Positions 17,630 through 24,309 of a stretch of 39,398 bases of DNA are shown here, piece after piece; position 1 is the stretch's first letter; the number at the start of each line of letters is the position of its first letter. This stretch comes from Candidatus Synechococcus spongiarum LMB bulk15M (GTDB lineage Bacteria > Cyanobacteriota > Cyanobacteriia > PCC-6307 > Cyanobiaceae): contig MWLD01000007.1 of the NCBI GenBank assembly GCA_002018045.1, positions 17,376 through 56,773 of the forward strand, written 5' to 3'. The notes beneath the pieces were generated by a model. It was given only the letters and a program-made list of their open reading frames with translations, made no database searches and had not been told where the DNA came from. Both the position numbers and the translations under genes were made by a program.

Positions 17630-18517
17630 ATGGTCAGCCTGAGCGGTTTTCTCGTTCTCGATAAGCCTGCAGGATGCACCTCCCATGACTGCGTATCCCT
17701 GCTGCGGCGCTGCCTGGGGCTGCGGCGCATTGGCCATGGGGGCACCCTGGATCCGGATGTAACCGGTGTACTGCCCATGGCCGTGGGTAGCGCCACCCGC
17801 CTCCTGCCCTACCTGAATGACGACAAGGCCTATGAGGGAACCATTACCCTCGGTCTACGCACCAGCACCGACGATCTCTCCGGTGCCGTCCTGCAGCGGC
17901 GGCCTGTCCCTGAACTGGGTGTGGTGGACCTGGAGCGGACTCTGGCCCGCTTCCGTGGCGCCATTCGCCAGCGCCCACCGGCTGTCTCCGCCGTCCGGGT
18001 GAAGGGTGAGCGCCTCTACGTCAAGGCCAGACGGGGTGAAGCGGTGGCGCCGCCGGAACGTCAGGTGACAGTCCGGACCCTGGAACTGCGCCGCTGGAAC
18101 CCTCCTCACCTCACCATCCAGGTGCGTTGCAGTGCAGGCACCTACATCCGCGCCATCGCCCGTGATCTGGGAGACGTCCTCGGCTGTGGCGGCGCCTTGG
18201 CCAGGCTACGGCGCACAGAGGCCCTGGGATTCGGCTTGGCGCAAGCCGTCACCATCCCCCGGTTGCAAGCCCACGGGGCCCCCACAACCCTGCTGCTGGA
18301 TCCCAGGCAGCCCCTGGCGGCCCTCTACCCCCAACATCGACTCGACCCTGCCGAGCACAGCCGCTGGCGTTGTGGACGGGTGCTCCCCATCCCCACTGCT
18401 CTACCGGTGGGGCAAGTGGTGGTGGTGCTCACTCCATCCGGCGTTCTGGCCGGCATGGCAATTGTCCGGTTCCCAGGGCAACTGCAACCCAAGCTGGTGC
18501 TGGATCCCCGGAGTTGA
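17630..18517 (+). CDS. truB: tRNA pseudouridine(55) synthase TruB
   Basis: TruB makes pseudouridine 55 in the T-loop of tRNAs. The N-terminus GFLVLDKPAGCTSHDCVSLL and the catalytic motif GHGGTLDPDVTGVLPMAVG (catalytic Asp41) are clear. DDKAYEGTITLGLRTSTDD, RQRPPAVSAVRVKGERLY, CSAGTYIRAIARDLGDVLG and ALARLRRTEALGFG follow. ATG 17630 gives 295 residues; the open frame further upstream overlaps yhhQ on the other strand and is not TruB-like. The YCII gene starts 34 bases downstream. Confidence 0.96.
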   Translation: MVSLSGFLVLDKPAGCTSHDCVSLLRRCLGLRRIGHGGTLDPDVTGVLPMAVGSATRLLPYLNDDKAYEGTITLGLRTSTDDLSGAVLQRRPVPELGVVDLERTLARFRGAIRQRPPAVSAVRVKGERLYVKARRGEAVAPPERQVTVRTLELRRWNPPHLTIQVRCSAGTYIRAIARDLGDVLGCGGALARLRRTEALGFGLAQAVTIPRLQAHGAPTTLLLDPRQPLAALYPQHRLDPAEHSRWRCGRVLPIPTALPVGQVVVVLTPSGVLAGMAIVRFPGQLQPKLVLDPRS

Positions 18518-18551
18518 GGCTGCAAGCTGGAACAACCTGCCGCACTCCACC

Positions 18552-18866
18552 ATGCCCTGGTACATCAAGACCGAACGGTTTCGTGCTCCTGCTCAAGATA
18601 TGGGCCAGCACCTGAGCGCCCATCGCCACTGGGTGCGGCAGCAACAGCAGCAAGGCCGGGTCGTGGTGAGTGGCTACCTGGTGGATGGCCATGGTCAACC
18701 CGGGGGCGGTGGGCTGATGGTTCTGGAAGCAGAGAACCATGGAGCAGCCCTGGCATTCATCCAGCAAGATCCCATGATCCTCTCCGGTTGTGTGGAATGG
18801 CGGCTGCAGGGATGGATCCCCGTGATGGGTGATCTGTGTCTGTTGCCTGCGCAGAACCTCCCGTGA
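18552..18866 (+). CDS. YCII-domain protein
   Basis: A 104-residue protein starting MPWYIKTERFRAPAQDMGQH. It has the YCII (YciI-like) pattern: an N-terminal strand, a helix with a conserved His region (LSAHRHWVRQQQQQGRVVVS), DGHGQPGGGGLMVLEAENHG and AALAFIQQDPMILSGCVEWR near the end. The fold is ferredoxin-like; the biochemical role is not settled for most members. It lies directly after truB in the same direction and is probably co-transcribed. A poly-Gln stretch (RQQQQQG) is present. It ends just before the accessory region. Confidence 0.75.
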   Translation: MPWYIKTERFRAPAQDMGQHLSAHRHWVRQQQQQGRVVVSGYLVDGHGQPGGGGLMVLEAENHGAALAFIQQDPMILSGCVEWRLQGWIPVMGDLCLLPAQNLP

Positions 18867-19053
18867 GGTGAACGTGTTGGGTGTCCGGGCGCAGGGCCTG
18901 GCCGGTAGTTTTCTTTATTGCTCTCCCTTCAACCTATGCGATCCTCTACCGTGCAAGCAGGAGCGCAGATCCAGGACTAAAGAGCTTGATGCCTCCTCAC
19001 CGATGAGCGCCTACTGTCGGTCAACTTAAGTATGTAGTTCCTAACATAAATTA
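18867..19053. other. Intergenic, no gene seen
   Basis: About 190 bases between the YCII gene and the first 52-bp direct repeat. The reading frames here show no recognisable protein and I found no RNA gene signature. The base composition becomes more AT-rich towards the repeat. Confidence 0.5.
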
Positions 19054-19105
19054 TCAAGTACTCACTCAATGCCAGTCAGAACTTGAAGAGATTAGTAAGA
19101 TTCAT
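19054..19105 (+). repeat. 52-bp direct repeat, left copy
   Basis: This copy begins tcaagtactcactcaatgcc and ends with agattagtaagattcat. It matches 19506-19557 with three mismatches in 52 bases. It lies 11 bases beyond the stop codon of the coiled-coil gene at 19117-19437; the other copy lies upstream of that gene's start, so the pair brackets it. Confidence 0.9.
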
Positions 19106-19116
19106 TTCCTTTATTT

Positions 19117-19437
19117 TTAAGACTGCTTGGCTGTCAGGAGTGCTTCAACCAGACGATCCAGCTTCTCGTTCAGGGCTCTGTTGTCTTCCCGCTGCTCAGC
19201 CCTGCACTGAGCAAAGCCTTCCTTCACTTCAGTACGAAGTTCCTTCATATCCTGCTGTTGTCTGGCTTCACTCGCCTTCAGGTCAGCCCGGAGTTCGTCA
19301 ATCCGCTTGCCTTGCTCGTCAATCCGTTTACCTTGTTCATCAATCCGTTTACCTTGCAGACCCAGGATCAGCCCCAACACTGCCAGGAAGACACTTGGCG
19401 CAAACCACTGACCGAGTTCAGTAGGGAAGGAAGGCAT
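19117..19437 (-). CDS. Small membrane-anchored coiled-coil protein, unknown function
   Basis: A 106-residue protein from ATG 19437. It begins MPSFPTELGQWFAPSVFLAV with a hydrophobic segment (about residues 11-27) fit for one membrane anchor. GKRIDEQ occurs twice and GKRIDEL once in succession, from a 21-base tandem repeat that includes two near-identical units. A long charged helix ending EKLDRLVEALLTAKQS follows. The heptad-like spacing suggests a coiled coil. The C-terminus matches the relic at 700-1076, so this is one of at least two family members in the window. The frame is open upstream to 19521, inside the right copy of the direct repeat, but the ATG at 19437 starts just before the membrane segment. 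I do not recognise a named family. Confidence 0.6.
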   Translation of the reverse strand: MPSFPTELGQWFAPSVFLAVLGLILGLQGKRIDEQGKRIDEQGKRIDELRADLKASEARQQQDMKELRTEVKEGFAQCRAEQREDNRALNEKLDRLVEALLTAKQS

Positions 19438-19505
19438 GGGGCGCCCGATGGACTTGCCAATGATTCTACAGGGCTTGTGGTGGGTGCAGGGCTTTGGAAG
19501 CGAAA

Positions 19506-19557
19506 TCAAGCACTCACGCAATGCCGGTCAGAACTTGAAGAGATTAGTAAGATTCAT
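19506..19557 (+). repeat. 52-bp direct repeat, right copy
   Basis: This copy begins tcaagcactcacgcaatgcc and ends with the same 3' part as the copy at 19054-19105. The start-to-start distance is 452 bases. Together the two copies bracket the coiled-coil gene. Confidence 0.9.
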
Positions 19558-20004
19558 CCGCTTACTCGTTGTCTGGCAGTGGGTGCCAGCACTCCCACTG
19601 AACCATGGCCAGCAGGCCTTCACGTTTTCTGGCGTCCCATTGAATGCCGACATTTATTAAGAATCGTGAAAACACTTGACTTCCTCTTCGTTTTGTGGTT
19701 AAATATCTGGCACAGCTTCCTGCTGACTAACTTTACAATTTATATCATTCTTGAGACTGCCCATTCTTGCCCAATCTTTTGGCCAACCCTTGAAATTGCG
19801 TTAGCCGGTGAGACTGGCTGGTAGAGTTCAAGAGAAATAGTAAACGGTAAAACCCTTACTACCACTGAGTTCCTGGCAAAATGGGATTCTTCCCCGACCG
19901 CTGCCCATACCTACCCAGAAGGGCTGAAACCTCAGTGTTCACGGTAACACTTCCAGCTTCAATAGCAGAGCCTTATCGAGTAGCCAGAACAACGGGACTA
20001 TAAT
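19558..20004. other. Intergenic between direct repeat and CRISPR distal end
   Basis: About 450 bases, AT-rich in its middle (19650-19760). No protein was recognised. It holds a promoter-like site (19676-19704) and a short perfect inverted repeat, AGTGTT and AACACT, at 19934-19951 with a 6-base loop. The inverted repeat lies about 50 bases outside the degenerate CRISPR repeat. It has no T-run, so it is a weak terminator candidate at best. Confidence 0.5.
19676..19704 (+). promoter_or_regulatory. Promoter-like site pointing at the distal end of the CRISPR array
   Basis: TTGACT (19676-19681), a 17-base spacer and TTAAAT (19699-19704) form a good sigma-70-like pair in AT-rich sequence. No gene starts downstream on this strand before the array. 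If active it would make an RNA running towards, and antisense to, the presumed array transcript. Confidence 0.4.
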
Positions 20005-20041
20005 GCCAAGCGGAAGGCCAGGGCCGAAACCCTGGCGACAC
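20005..20041 (-). repeat. Degenerate leader-distal CRISPR repeat
   Basis: These 37 bases align with the array repeat and share its 3' end on the plus strand (gcgacac) and the ggccgaaaccc core. They sit 38 bases (one spacer length) before the first intact repeat. Read on the minus strand the hairpin is CCAGGGTTTCGGCCCTGG, against CTGGGGTTTCGGCCCCGG in intact copies. The stem is therefore kept by paired changes. The outer part of the repeat has diverged. A decayed last repeat is usual at the old end of an array. Confidence 0.9.
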
Positions 20042-20079
20042 CCGAGGCGAAGGGGAACGATGTGACCATGGCCAAGAAA

Positions 20080-21286
20080 CGCTCAACGAAGGCCGGGGCC
20101 GAAACCCCAGCGACACCCTTGCTGGCGCCCAGGGCGCCGGTCTCAATGAGGCGCGCTCAACGAAGGCCGGGGCCGAAACCCCAGCGACACTTTTCCGCAA
20201 GCGTGGCAAGTGCTCGGACAACGGGGCGCTCAACGAAGGCCGGGGCCGAAACCCCAGCGACACCCCCCGCAGAAAATCGGACTCCTCACGCACCCGCCAC
20301 GCTCAACGAAGGCCGGGGCCGAAACCCCAGCGACACCATTCCCAGATGGGTGGCGAGGGGCTCAAAGCTGCGCGCTCAACGAAGGCCGGGGCCGAAACCC
20401 CAGCGACACCCGATGGTGCATCCCGCAATGGATGCAGACCGCCGTCGCTCAACGAAGGCCGGGGCCGAAACCCCAGCGACACAGGCACAGCAGATACTGT
20501 TTCTGACCATTCTATACACGCTCAACGAAGGCCGGGGCCGAAACCCCAGCGACACTGGTCAGGCATGTCCAGCGGTCGGTGTGGTGGTCCCTCGCTCAAC
20601 GAAGGCCGGGGCCGAAACCCCAGCGACACCCCCAGCAGAGGAGCTTCTCTCAACGCTTGGGGCCGCGCTCAACGAAGGCCGGGGCCGAAACCCCAGCGAC
20701 ACTTTGCAAGCAGCTAGCGAAACACATGATACAAACGACGCTCAACGAAGGCCGGGGCCGAAACCCCAGCGACACTCCCGAGGCCTTGGAGAACCCGCTC
20801 CCCCTCCTTGGCCGCTCAACGAAGGCCGGGGCCGAAACCCCAGCGACACTTCCAGGAAAGAAGGATCCACCCAGCGGTCAAGCGCGCTCAACGAAGGCCG
20901 GGGCCGAAACCCCAGCGACACGGCAGACGGACGCACGCAGGGAGCCTGATCGAGGGTGCGCTCAACGAAGGCCGGGGCCGAAACCCCAGCGACACACCCA
21001 CTTCGGGGGCAAGTGTCACGTCTGTTATAGCGCTCAACGAAGGCCGGGGCCGAAACCCCAGCGACACTTTTATCAGCCGTCGCCTGATCGTTATCACGTG
21101 AGATCGCTCAACGAAGGCCGGGGCCGAAACCCCAGCGACACCCAGGCGCCAACTCCTGCCATGTCCCTGGCTCACTCGCTCAACGAAGGCCGGGGCCGAA
21201 ACCCCAGCGACACGGCCGCTCTACCAGGGGGCCTGCTCTCCGCCTAAACCGCTCAACGAAGGCCGGGGCCGAAACCCCAGCGACAC
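20080..21286 (-). CRISPR. CRISPR array, 17 intact 37-bp repeats, 16 spacers
   Basis: The repeat on the plus strand is 37 bases: cgctcaacgaaggccggggc followed by cgaaaccccagcgacac. Repeats start at 20080, 20154, 20227, 20300, 20373, 20446, 20519, 20593, 20666, 20739, 20813, 20885, 20959, 21031, 21105, 21177 and 21250. All 17 look identical. Spacers are 35-37 bases and all differ. On the minus strand the repeat can form a hairpin with GGGG and CCCC around the loop TTTCGG, with an outer C-G and a U-G pair; this is a likely processing site for the Cas6-like part of Csb2. The leader lies on the high-coordinate side next to cas2, because the repeat at the low end is degenerate and a promoter is visible at 21392-21421. 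Newest spacers should be near 21249. No spacer visibly matches another part of this window. Confidence 0.98.
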
Positions 21287-21298
21287 CCTTGAAGGGTT

Positions 21299-21327
21299 GC
21301 ATGAGCCAATACGAGGCTTGCTCATGC
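21299..21327. promoter_or_regulatory. Inverted repeat in the leader near the first CRISPR repeat
   Basis: GCATGAGC (21299-21306) and GCTCATGC (21320-21327) are a perfect 8-bp inverted repeat with a 13-base loop, 12 bases from the leader-proximal repeat. It has no T-run on the transcribed strand. It could be a protein-binding site used in adaptation or a leader RNA hairpin. Confidence 0.55.
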
Positions 21328-21391
21328 GGGGAAAGGCAATTTTTCGAGGTACCTTGGGGAAGGGGCAGGGAAGCTTCAGCGGCGCAGAGGG

Positions 21392-21421
21392 ATTGTACAA
21401 CAAAACACACCGATCTAACAA
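21392..21421 (-). promoter_or_regulatory. Array promoter in the leader
   Basis: On the minus strand TTGTTA (21421-21416), an 18-base spacer and TACAAT (21397-21392). The -10 matches the consensus at five of six bases and the -35 at four. Transcription would start near 21385 and enter the array about 100 bases later, in the same direction as the cas genes. Confidence 0.5.
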
Positions 21422-21485
21422 CAAAAGGCCGGGTCCAGGGGCATGTTGGGCGGTTTGCGAGGAGAATCACCGGAGGTTCGCAGGA

Positions 21486-21776
21486 TCAGACCATCCAGGG
21501 CTCACCAAGACCTTTTTGCTGAGGGCGACCAAGATGGTTGGCAAACTTTTCGATGTTGTCGGGGAAACGGTACAAAATGACCGAATCCTGTTGGTGGTCA
21601 ATCACGTCTTCCACTTCGCTGATCAGGCGCGCCAGCCGCGTTGGGGAGAACCGGAACTGAAAGACGGAAAACTGTATCCGTTGGCCGTACCGTTCGCAAA
21701 CGGCGGAAAGGCGTCTGAGCCGGGCGGCGCCGCTCTTGCTGGTGTCGGCAATGTCGTAGGTGAGCAGAACATCCAT
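21486..21776 (-). CDS. cas2: CRISPR-associated endonuclease Cas2
   Basis: Cas2 forms the core of the Cas1-Cas2 spacer integrase. This 96-residue protein begins MDVLLTYDIADTSKSGAARL, with the conserved Asp8 after the first strand. RIQFSVFQFRFSPTRLARLI and the C-terminal strand SVILYRFP follow the ferredoxin-like Cas2 pattern. It starts 3 bases after the cas1 stop and is the last gene of the cas operon before the leader. Confidence 0.95.
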   Translation of the reverse strand: MDVLLTYDIADTSKSGAARLRRLSAVCERYGQRIQFSVFQFRFSPTRLARLISEVEDVIDHQQDSVILYRFPDNIEKFANHLGRPQQKGLGEPWMV

Positions 21777-21779
21777 CGC

Positions 21780-22796
21780 TCAAGACAGCACAAACGGAGG
21801 ATAAGCGGGAAGGTCACCCCGTAAATGGCGTGCAAGCAATGTGGCCTGAACCGATGGCAGCGCCCACCGCTCCACTGGCCGACCCAGGAGCCGATGCTGG
21901 ATCTCCGCCCCCTTGTGCTCTTCCCATGCGGTCAGCAGTTGCGTACGGCCATCGTCATTCAGATACACACCGCCCCCTGGTGTCTCCTTGAAGCTATCCG
22001 GGTGCAGTTGTCGTCGCCGCACCAGTGACACCACAAAACGGTCGGTTAAAGCACGAAACTCTTCAGCGATGTCGAGGGCAAGGGAAGGGCGGCCTGAGCG
22101 CGGGCGATGAAAGAAACCCATCTGGTGGTCCAGGCCCACGCTCTCCAAGGCGCCGATGCACTCTGTCACCAACAACCCATAACAGAATCCGAGCATGGCA
22201 TTGACCGGATCCCGAGGCGGTCGTCGGCTTCTTGCAGTGAACGGCAACGAGCTCGACGCGAGCGCTTCACCCACCGCCCGGAAGTAGATCCTGGCGGCAT
22301 CACCCTCGATACCGCGCACATGATCACCGGTCTCGGCATCAACAAGGCGGGCGATTCGGGCTCGTATCATTTCACTGCGTTCCGCCAGGCCGTCGCTCTT
22401 TGCCGAGTTCTTTTCATCTCGCGACCAACGGCTAACCACGATCCCGCTGTTTTGCAGTTTGGCCGCCACAATGGCCCTGGAGAGATTCAAAGACCGTGAT
22501 GGGTCCATGGCCGTCTGAAACAATGCACTCCGCAGATGCACGTTTCCACCTGTTGCAGCGTTGACAGTGAAACGGACAGAGCCACCTCTTTTCAAGGCGG
22601 CCACACGCACACCACGCTGAACACAGGCATCAATGGCCTGCATGGTGATCTGGGCGCCACCCAGCACAACCAGGCCATCAATGGCCTCGATGGGAATGCG
22701 CTGGCTTCCTTCCGGTGAAGACACCAACAAGGACCCGCGTCGACACTGCACGCGGGCGCGGTGGCTGCGGACATAGACCGTGTTCAGGTAGCGCAT
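21780..22796 (-). CDS. cas1: CRISPR-associated endonuclease Cas1
   Basis: Cas1 is the integrase that inserts new spacers into the array. The 338 residues have the N-terminal beta domain (IPIEAIDGLVVLGGAQITMQ) and the catalytic helical domain. The metal ligands are visible as Glu164 in RGIEGDAARIYF, His230 in MGFFHRPRSGRPSLALDIAE and Asp242 in the same stretch. In many I-U/I-G loci Cas4 and Cas1 are one fused protein. Here they are separate frames overlapping by 13 bases. The ATG at 22796 gives a complete Cas1. Confidence 0.97.
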   Translation of the reverse strand: MRYLNTVYVRSHRARVQCRRGSLLVSSPEGSQRIPIEAIDGLVVLGGAQITMQAIDACVQRGVRVAALKRGGSVRFTVNAATGGNVHLRSALFQTAMDPSRSLNLSRAIVAAKLQNSGIVVSRWSRDEKNSAKSDGLAERSEMIRARIARLVDAETGDHVRGIEGDAARIYFRAVGEALASSSLPFTARSRRPPRDPVNAMLGFCYGLLVTECIGALESVGLDHQMGFFHRPRSGRPSLALDIAEEFRALTDRFVVSLVRRRQLHPDSFKETPGGGVYLNDDGRTQLLTAWEEHKGAEIQHRLLGRPVERWALPSVQATLLARHLRGDLPAYPPFVLS

Positions 22797-23404
22797 CCGA
22801 AAACCACGTCTTTGAGGTAGCTGCGCACCTTGCGTGGTGCGTTTGCCAACTGTGGAAGACAGTGATGCAGAAGTTGGCAGGCACTGCAGCGTTCGTCATC
22901 CACGGCGGCAGGCAACTGTCCGCTCAGCAGTTGTTCGCGGATCTCCTCGACAATGCCACACACCTCATTGCGCAGTGCTGTGGTGAAATCCACCCGCAGG
23001 CGACGTCTCGGTCCTCCATACCAGACATAGCCGTAAGGGATCTCGGCTTTGAGCATCTCTTCGAGACAGAGCGCCTGGGCACACAACTGGAGGTCGGCTG
23101 TAGGGCCATGCCGCACACCTGCCTTGTATTCCACCGGCCGTATGGCATCGTCCTCAGCGATTTCAACTGCGTCCGCACGCCCGGACAATCCCAGAACCTC
23201 CGACCAGAGTGGAATGCCGCGAAGTACCAACTGTCCCCGTTCACGGCGATGCTTCCCGCTATCGACGCGGCGATGGGCGCGAGTTCCACGGACGGTGTGT
23301 TCGTTGTCGCTCCAAACCCCGTCACAGTGAATCAGCGCACATTGTCTTGGACAGTAGGCAAAGTGTTCGATGGCGGAAATCGGAACAACGAGTTCAACAC
23401 TCAT
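22784..23404 (-). CDS. cas4: CRISPR-associated exonuclease Cas4
   Basis: Cas4 is a RecB-like nuclease with an iron-sulfur cluster that trims prespacers and selects for the PAM. From ATG 23404 the protein is 206 residues: MSVELVVPISAIEHFAYCPR, with QC next, and the nuclease core GRADAVEIAEDDAIRPVEYK (Asp and the E-x-K pair). The C-terminal CSACQLLHHC completes the four cysteines with the N-terminal CPRQC. The ATG overlaps the preceding stop (ATGA), and the C-terminus overlaps cas1 by 13 bases, so the adaptation genes are tightly coupled. The frame upstream of 23404 overlaps the Cas8-like gene and is not part of Cas4. Confidence 0.92.
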   Translation of the reverse strand: MSVELVVPISAIEHFAYCPRQCALIHCDGVWSDNEHTVRGTRAHRRVDSGKHRRERGQLVLRGIPLWSEVLGLSGRADAVEIAEDDAIRPVEYKAGVRHGPTADLQLCAQALCLEEMLKAEIPYGYVWYGGPRRRLRVDFTTALRNEVCGIVEEIREQLLSGQLPAAVDDERCSACQLLHHCLPQLANAPRKVRSYLKDVVFGCAT

Positions 23405-24309
23405 AGCCGCTCGGATCCATAGCCCCTCGTGGGATCGTTCGTGCTCAGGGCTTCGTATCTGGCGCTCCGCCAAGCGGCATGCACACCAAAGCGCTGACAT
23501 CGTTTTTGCCTGTCCGGATTCCACAGATCCAACAGATCCAGAAGAGCATCGATACTGTGAACATCCAGGGGCTGCTGCCATGCCGGCCAGTGAAAGCGGG
23601 GGGCTCCCCGAGAATTAGCCGGTTTCCGCCATCCTCGCTGGCGTCCTCCCTCACCAGAGGTCCTGGACCCAAGCCGACCATCTACTCCGGGACCACGCAT
23701 GGGCAGCAGGGAGAGTCCGAAAAACGTCATCACTTCCACAACGGGGTCTGTGTAGATATCTGTTTTATCTGCCTGCGAGCCGATCCTCGCCGGATCAAAA
23801 CCGAGTCCGTTTCCTTTCACCCTCGGCGCCTCACCCACTAGCGAAGCCCGGATCCGCTGCACCGAAGGTTGTTTCACATGGTTATGAGTCTTTAGCAATC
23901 GATGGTGCAACCACTTGATCGTGCCTGGACCAGAAGGATCAAAGGGTGCATGTGCGACTTCTCCGTCCTTGTCTACGCTCAGATCGGTCATTGTTGATGA
24001 CAGTGTCCATGCATGGGGATGACTCCTTGTCGCTTGCACCCGTTGCCTGAACGAATCGACCGGAACCTTCCGCTGGAGCTCTCCCGTCCCCTTCCGTTGT
24101 TCGGCTATTGGCAGATCCTCCAGTAGCGCTTGCTTCGGCCAGGATTCCGCTAGAGCATCCACGGGATCACAATCGGCCGCTGAGAGAACTGCCAGATGAT
24201 CGCTTGTTGTCCAGTGCAGCCGAATCCGAGGATCAAGGACGGTCGCTCCGATGGCGGCAAGCCAGCCATTGATCCAGAAAGCCGGTAATCCCTGGCAGAT
24301 CACTTCCAT
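23401..24309 (-). CDS. Csb3/Cas8-like large subunit of the type I-U (I-G) effector
   Basis: This 302-residue protein lies between cas3 and cas4, where I-U/I-G operons carry the Cas8-type large subunit (Csb3, also called Cas8u2/Cas8g). The N-terminus MEVICQGLPAFWINGWLAAI, with GATVLDPRIRLHW after it, and the central DPVVEVMTFFGLSLLPMRG resemble the helix motifs I associate with the Csb3/Csx17 group. The family diverges fast and I cannot align it fully. Its expected role is PAM recognition and holding the target in the Cascade complex. Its ATG overlaps cas3 by 10 bases and its stop overlaps cas4 by 4. The alternative is a Csx17-type protein, but that is usually about twice as long. Confidence 0.65.
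   Translation of the reverse strand: MEVICQGLPAFWINGWLAAIGATVLDPRIRLHWTTSDHLAVLSAADCDPVDALAESWPKQALLEDLPIAEQRKGTGELQRKVPVDSFRQRVQATRSHPHAWTLSSTMTDLSVDKDGEVAHAPFDPSGPGTIKWLHHRLLKTHNHVKQPSVQRIRASLVGEAPRVKGNGLGFDPARIGSQADKTDIYTDPVVEVMTFFGLSLLPMRGPGVDGRLGSRTSGEGGRQRGWRKPANSRGAPRFHWPAWQQPLDVHSIDALLDLLDLWNPDRQKRCQRFGVHAAWRSARYEALSTNDPTRGYGSERL

Larger units (their letters stand above)
21287..21485 (-). promoter_or_regulatory. CRISPR leader
   Basis: The 199 bases between the cas2 stop and the newest repeat have no open gene. They contain a sigma-70-like promoter and a perfect inverted repeat close to the first repeat. Position next to cas2 and opposite the degenerate repeat identifies this as the leader, where new spacers are added and array transcription begins. 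Confidence 0.8.

Noticed and set aside
19316-19380. The 21-base GKRIDEQ units as a CRISPR-like array
   Set aside because: They are tandem without spacers and in frame within a coiled-coil protein.
19934-19951. Short inverted repeat AGTGTT/AACACT as the array terminator
   Set aside because: The stem is only 6 bp, with no T-run on the array-transcript strand, so it is not strong enough to call.
20062-21247. Long open frames across the CRISPR array giving repeated peptides such as LNEGRGRNPSDT
   Set aside because: They arise because repeat plus spacer is often close to a multiple of three. The repeats are identical DNA and the spacers are unrelated, so this is an array, not a repeat protein.
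20080-21286. Self-targeting spacers
   Set aside because: By eye no spacer matches another part of this window. The rest of the genome could not be examined.
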